Source of the DNA: Actinomycetota bacterium
GTDB taxonomy: Bacteria > Actinomycetota > Acidimicrobiia > Acidimicrobiales > Ilumatobacteraceae
Length of the DNA: 10,292 nucleotides
Reading direction: 5' to 3'
NCBI GenBank assembly: GCA_018882725.1
Contig: VERK01000066.1
Coordinates: 1-10,292 of the forward strand
The notes beneath the pieces are model-generated. The model ran no database searches. It was not told the origin of the DNA and was given only the letters and a program-made list of their open reading frames with translations. This document shows, piece by piece, positions 8,034 through 10,292 of this stretch. Both the position numbers and the translations under genes were made by a program. The number at the start of each line of letters is the position of its first letter. The stretch's first letter is position 1.

Positions 8034-9469
8034 GGCGTCACCTCCCGTGTGACTGGCTGGCTGCCAACGTCGCCGTTGGCCCATCCCCCAATGATGGCAG
8101 AGAACAGACCGGCCCCGCCGCCCGCATGAACCAGAAGAAGTCCACCGGGCCGGAACTTGGGCAGGGTGGCATCTTTGAGGTGAGCCGGAATGCCCTCGGC
8201 GATTCCGTTGGCCCCGCGGATCAGCTCGGACCCCGGTAGTTGCAGTCGCGCGTGGATCTCGTCGAGCACCTTCTCGCGATTCCAGCCGGCTTCAGCGAAC
8301 ACGCGCGAGTGCTCGGGTCCCATCACGAGGATGGCGTCGAACGCGAGCACCAGCTTGGGATTGTGCAGCGTGCGCAGGCACGCGGCGAACGTGTTGCAGA
8401 GGCTTTCTGGGTCGCGCGCCTGTTGGTCGACCACGCAGCGCGGACCTTCACCCGGGAACACCGTGATCGCGTCGTGACCCGGAGCCACACCGCGACTCTC
8501 CGCCAACGACGTCCACGGTGAACCAACTTCGTCCTCGGCGAAGCAGAACGAGATCTTGCCGGGGTTTCCGTGTGTCGCTCGGTCGACCTCACCGGGTCGG
8601 CCACCACCCACGTTGCGAATGATCAACTGAACGGCGCGTCCGATCGTGAGGTTGGCGCGGTTGCCTTGACCGAACACGTTCATCCCACTGTTCATCCCGA
8701 TCGCGCGCGTGCCCGGACCGTTGCACACGATCACCGGACCAACCGGCATCGTGGTGGCGAGCACACCGTGGATGTTGAACGTGTCGTTGCACACGGCTTC
8801 CACACCGGCGATCACCCACGGCAGGTACTCGGGCTTGCAGCCCGCCATCACCGCGTTGATCGCGATCTTCTCGACGGTCACCTCGACGAGATCGGGCGGC
8901 ACGACCGCCACCACGTCACTCGGGGTACGAGTAGTTCCGGTGAGCATGCGAAGAACACGCTCTTCGGTGGGAGGAACGACCGGCAATCCGTCGGTCCAGC
9001 CGCGATCGAACATCGCTTCGAACTCGTCCTCGGCCGCCGCCGTCTCCACGCGCCGCGCCGACAACACCGATCCACCAAAGCGTGCGCGCAGCGCGTCGAC
9101 CAGGTCGGGATCGACGCTCAGCGATCCGCAGCCGGGACGAAACGCCGGCAGTTCGAGACCGAGATCGTTGCGGCCGGTGAGCGCATGCCATTCGTCGCGC
9201 ACCCAGCCGAACGTGCGCGCGACCTCGCGTCCGTTCTCCACTTTGATGACGGTCGGCACGGTCTCGATGTCGCTGTGCCAACTCACCGCCAGGTCGGCGT
9301 CGTGAATCGCGCCGACTCCCGCCGGAAACGACGGATCGTCTTGCGTGTACACGGTGACCGGAACCGAGCCGGCCTTCAACTGCGAGATCACCGGCACCAC
9401 CAGTCGACACGTTTCGCACTCGTGCTTCACCACGATTACCAAACCGTCGGGGAGAGTGGGTGTCGACAC
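8030..9469 (-). CDS. Thioredoxin-fold protein with large C-terminal domain, partner of the UGSC selenoprotein
   Basis: The 479-residue protein has an N-terminal thioredoxin-like domain (about 8-98). It shows strand LVIVVKH, the redox motif CETC (18-21) and the cis-Pro signature VPTVIKVENGREVARTFGW (71-89). After a linker, a conserved block of about 330 residues begins at EFEAMFDRGWTDGLPVVPP (149-167). It includes KIAINAVMAGCKPEYLP (201-217), NGPGTRAIGMNSGMNVFGQG (250-269), NVGGGRPGEVDR (286-297) and a Gly-rich ending, VHAGGGAGLFSAIIGGW (447-463). I recognise this large domain only as an uncharacterised family that travels with UGSC proteins. GTG 9469 is preferred: it follows GAAGG (9481-9477) by 7 bases and the hydrolase stop by 2 bp, and the domain starts soon after. 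The longer frame to 9619 would add an Arg-rich stretch overlapping the hydrolase. The protein probably works with the selenoprotein as a thiol/selenol redox pair; the substrate is unknown. Confidence 0.82.
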   Translation of the reverse strand: MSTPTLPDGLVIVVKHECETCRLVVPVISQLKAGSVPVTVYTQDDPSFPAGVGAIHDADLAVSWHSDIETVPTVIKVENGREVARTFGWVRDEWHALTGRNDLGLELPAFRPGCGSLSVDPDLVDALRARFGGSVLSARRVETAAAEDEFEAMFDRGWTDGLPVVPPTEERVLRMLTGTTRTPSDVVAVVPPDLVEVTVEKIAINAVMAGCKPEYLPWVIAGVEAVCNDTFNIHGVLATTMPVGPVIVCNGPGTRAIGMNSGMNVFGQGNRANLTIGRAVQLIIRNVGGGRPGEVDRATHGNPGKISFCFAEDEVGSPWTSLAESRGVAPGHDAITVFPGEGPRCVVDQQARDPESLCNTFAACLRTLHNPKLVLAFDAILVMGPEHSRVFAEAGWNREKVLDEIHARLQLPGSELIRGANGIAEGIPAHLKDATLPKFRPGGLLLVHAGGGAGLFSAIIGGWANGDVGSQPVTREVTP

Positions 9470-9471
9470 GA

Positions 9472-10292
9472 TCAGGCCTTCAGGAAGTCGAGGATGATCT
9501 GGTTGACCGCGTCGGGTCGTTCGAGATGCAAGAAGTGACCGGCGCCATCGACGATCTCCATGCGCGCGTTGGCGGGCAGTTCGCCGCGAGCGGATTCGGC
9601 AACTTCGACGCCCATGCATCCATCGGTGCGACCGTGCAGGTACAGATACGACTGCGGCGGAATCGCGTTGCTCTTCTCCTGCATCGATTGCAGAGCCGGA
9701 TCGTTGTAACCGGCACCGAGCGTCGCGCGATAGAAGCCAAGAGCCGCTTGCAGGTTGGCCGCGTCACGAAGACTCGGCTTGAGGAGCGCGAGATCTTCAC
9801 GCGCGTCGTATCCAGGTGACCAGTCGGCCCACAGCATGTCGATGAACGCGAGGTCGTTGGCGCCCACCACCAGATCGGAGAGCGGATGCTGGAAGAAGAA
9901 CATGTACCAGCTGCGCTTGATCTGCGCGAGGTTGCCGATGAATGCCGCACCGACCGCGTTGCCCGGTGGCACGGCCATCGACACGACCTTGCGCCATGCG
10001 TCGGGTTTCTCGCTTGCGGCGATGTGCGTGATGGGTGCGCCCCAGTCGTGTCCGATGATCACCGAATCGGATCCGCCTCCGAGCGCCGCGCGCAGTTCGA
10101 GGACATCGAGGGCCGAGGCCGCGGTTTGGAAACGGCCGTCGGTGGGCACGCCGGAAGGTGCGTACCCGCGCAGGAACGGGGCTACCGCCCGGTAACCGGC
10201 GTCGGCGAGACGCGGAAGCAGGTGGCGCCAGGTGTGGGCCGAATCGGGGAAGCCGTGCACGCACACGGCGAGCGGGCCGCCGTTGTCGAGGC
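9472..10292 (-). CDS. Alpha/beta hydrolase, epoxide hydrolase-like, 5' end outside the window
   Basis: The frame is open to the right edge, with GGPLAVCVHGFPDS as the first clear segment, so only a short N-terminus is missing. Numbering from the Val encoded at 10266-10264, the oxyanion motif HGFP is at 4-7. RGYAPSG (33-39) is typical of epoxide hydrolases. The nucleophile elbow GHDWG (72-76) has Asp74 rather than Ser, as in epoxide hydrolases and haloalkane dehalogenases. A cap region with WYMFFFQHP (120-128) follows, then HGRTDG (211-216) with the likely acid Asp215 and GAGHFLHLERPD (241-252) with the base His244. An Asp nucleophile implies a covalent alkyl-enzyme ester and then hydrolysis of an epoxide or C-halogen bond. 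The cap with Tyr and Trp favours an epoxide. The stop lies 2 bp from the next gene's GTG, so all three right-hand genes are probably one operon whose promoter is outside. Confidence 0.87.
   Translation of the reverse strand, partial: LDNGGPLAVCVHGFPDSAHTWRHLLPRLADAGYRAVAPFLRGYAPSGVPTDGRFQTAASALDVLELRAALGGGSDSVIIGHDWGAPITHIAASEKPDAWRKVVSMAVPPGNAVGAAFIGNLAQIKRSWYMFFFQHPLSDLVVGANDLAFIDMLWADWSPGYDAREDLALLKPSLRDAANLQAALGFYRATLGAGYNDPALQSMQEKSNAIPPQSYLYLHGRTDGCMGVEVAESARGELPANARMEIVDGAGHFLHLERPDAVNQIILDFLKA

Noticed and set aside
9470..9619. 50-residue N-terminal extension of the thioredoxin-fold protein
   Set aside because: The added part is Arg-rich, overlaps the hydrolase gene out of frame and looks like shadow coding. 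GTG 9469 has a Shine-Dalgarno site and sits right before the first domain.

Overview
The window is compact, high-GC DNA (clearly above 60% G+C by eye) with GTG and ATG starts, TGA stops and many 4-bp gene overlaps. The MutY variant (no NUDIX domain, short winged-helix-like tail), the secreted protein ending in an excalibur domain and the general codon style suggest an actinobacterium, perhaps Acidimicrobiia. The lineage is an inference; no rRNA or marker gene is present.

Left block (1-4064, + strand): a probable co-transcribed run holds the 3' end of a LOG-family nucleotide phosphoribohydrolase, a class C beta-lactamase-type serine hydrolase, an eight-helix YbhN/LPG-synthase-type membrane protein, a MaoC-fold hydratase and the adenine glycosylase MutY. 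Neighbours overlap or lie 9-46 bp apart. No shared pathway is obvious; this looks like housekeeping DNA.

Middle (4078-7508): a pyruvate kinase on the - strand runs tail-to-tail with mutY. A 131-bp divergent intergenic region separates it from a secreted cell-surface protein on the + strand. That protein is spread over two open stretches in the same frame, split by one TGA at 6387. The frame stays open after the TGA through a Ser/Thr/Pro linker and a 15-glycine run into a second copy of the N-terminal domain and a C-terminal excalibur motif. It reads as one 647-codon gene with a nonsense codon, an error or a readthrough site.

Right block (7509-10292, - strand): this is the most interesting part, a tight three-gene operon. 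An epoxide-hydrolase-like alpha/beta hydrolase (5' end outside the window) is followed by a thioredoxin-fold protein with a large C-terminal domain, then a UGSC-family selenoprotein. The last gene contains an in-frame TGA (7760-7758) within the motif Sec-Gly-Ser-Cys-Thr-Ser-Cys. A perfect 8-bp hairpin lies directly downstream with loop GUG, its G and U at the positions used by SelB in E. coli fdhF. Conventional gene calling would truncate this gene or cut it in two. The operon implies that the organism decodes selenocysteine and makes a redox pair (CxxC thioredoxin domain plus UxxCxxC protein) whose substrate is unknown.

No tRNA, rRNA, CRISPR array, insertion sequence or intrinsic terminator was seen. 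No gene-free stretch exceeds 131 bp.
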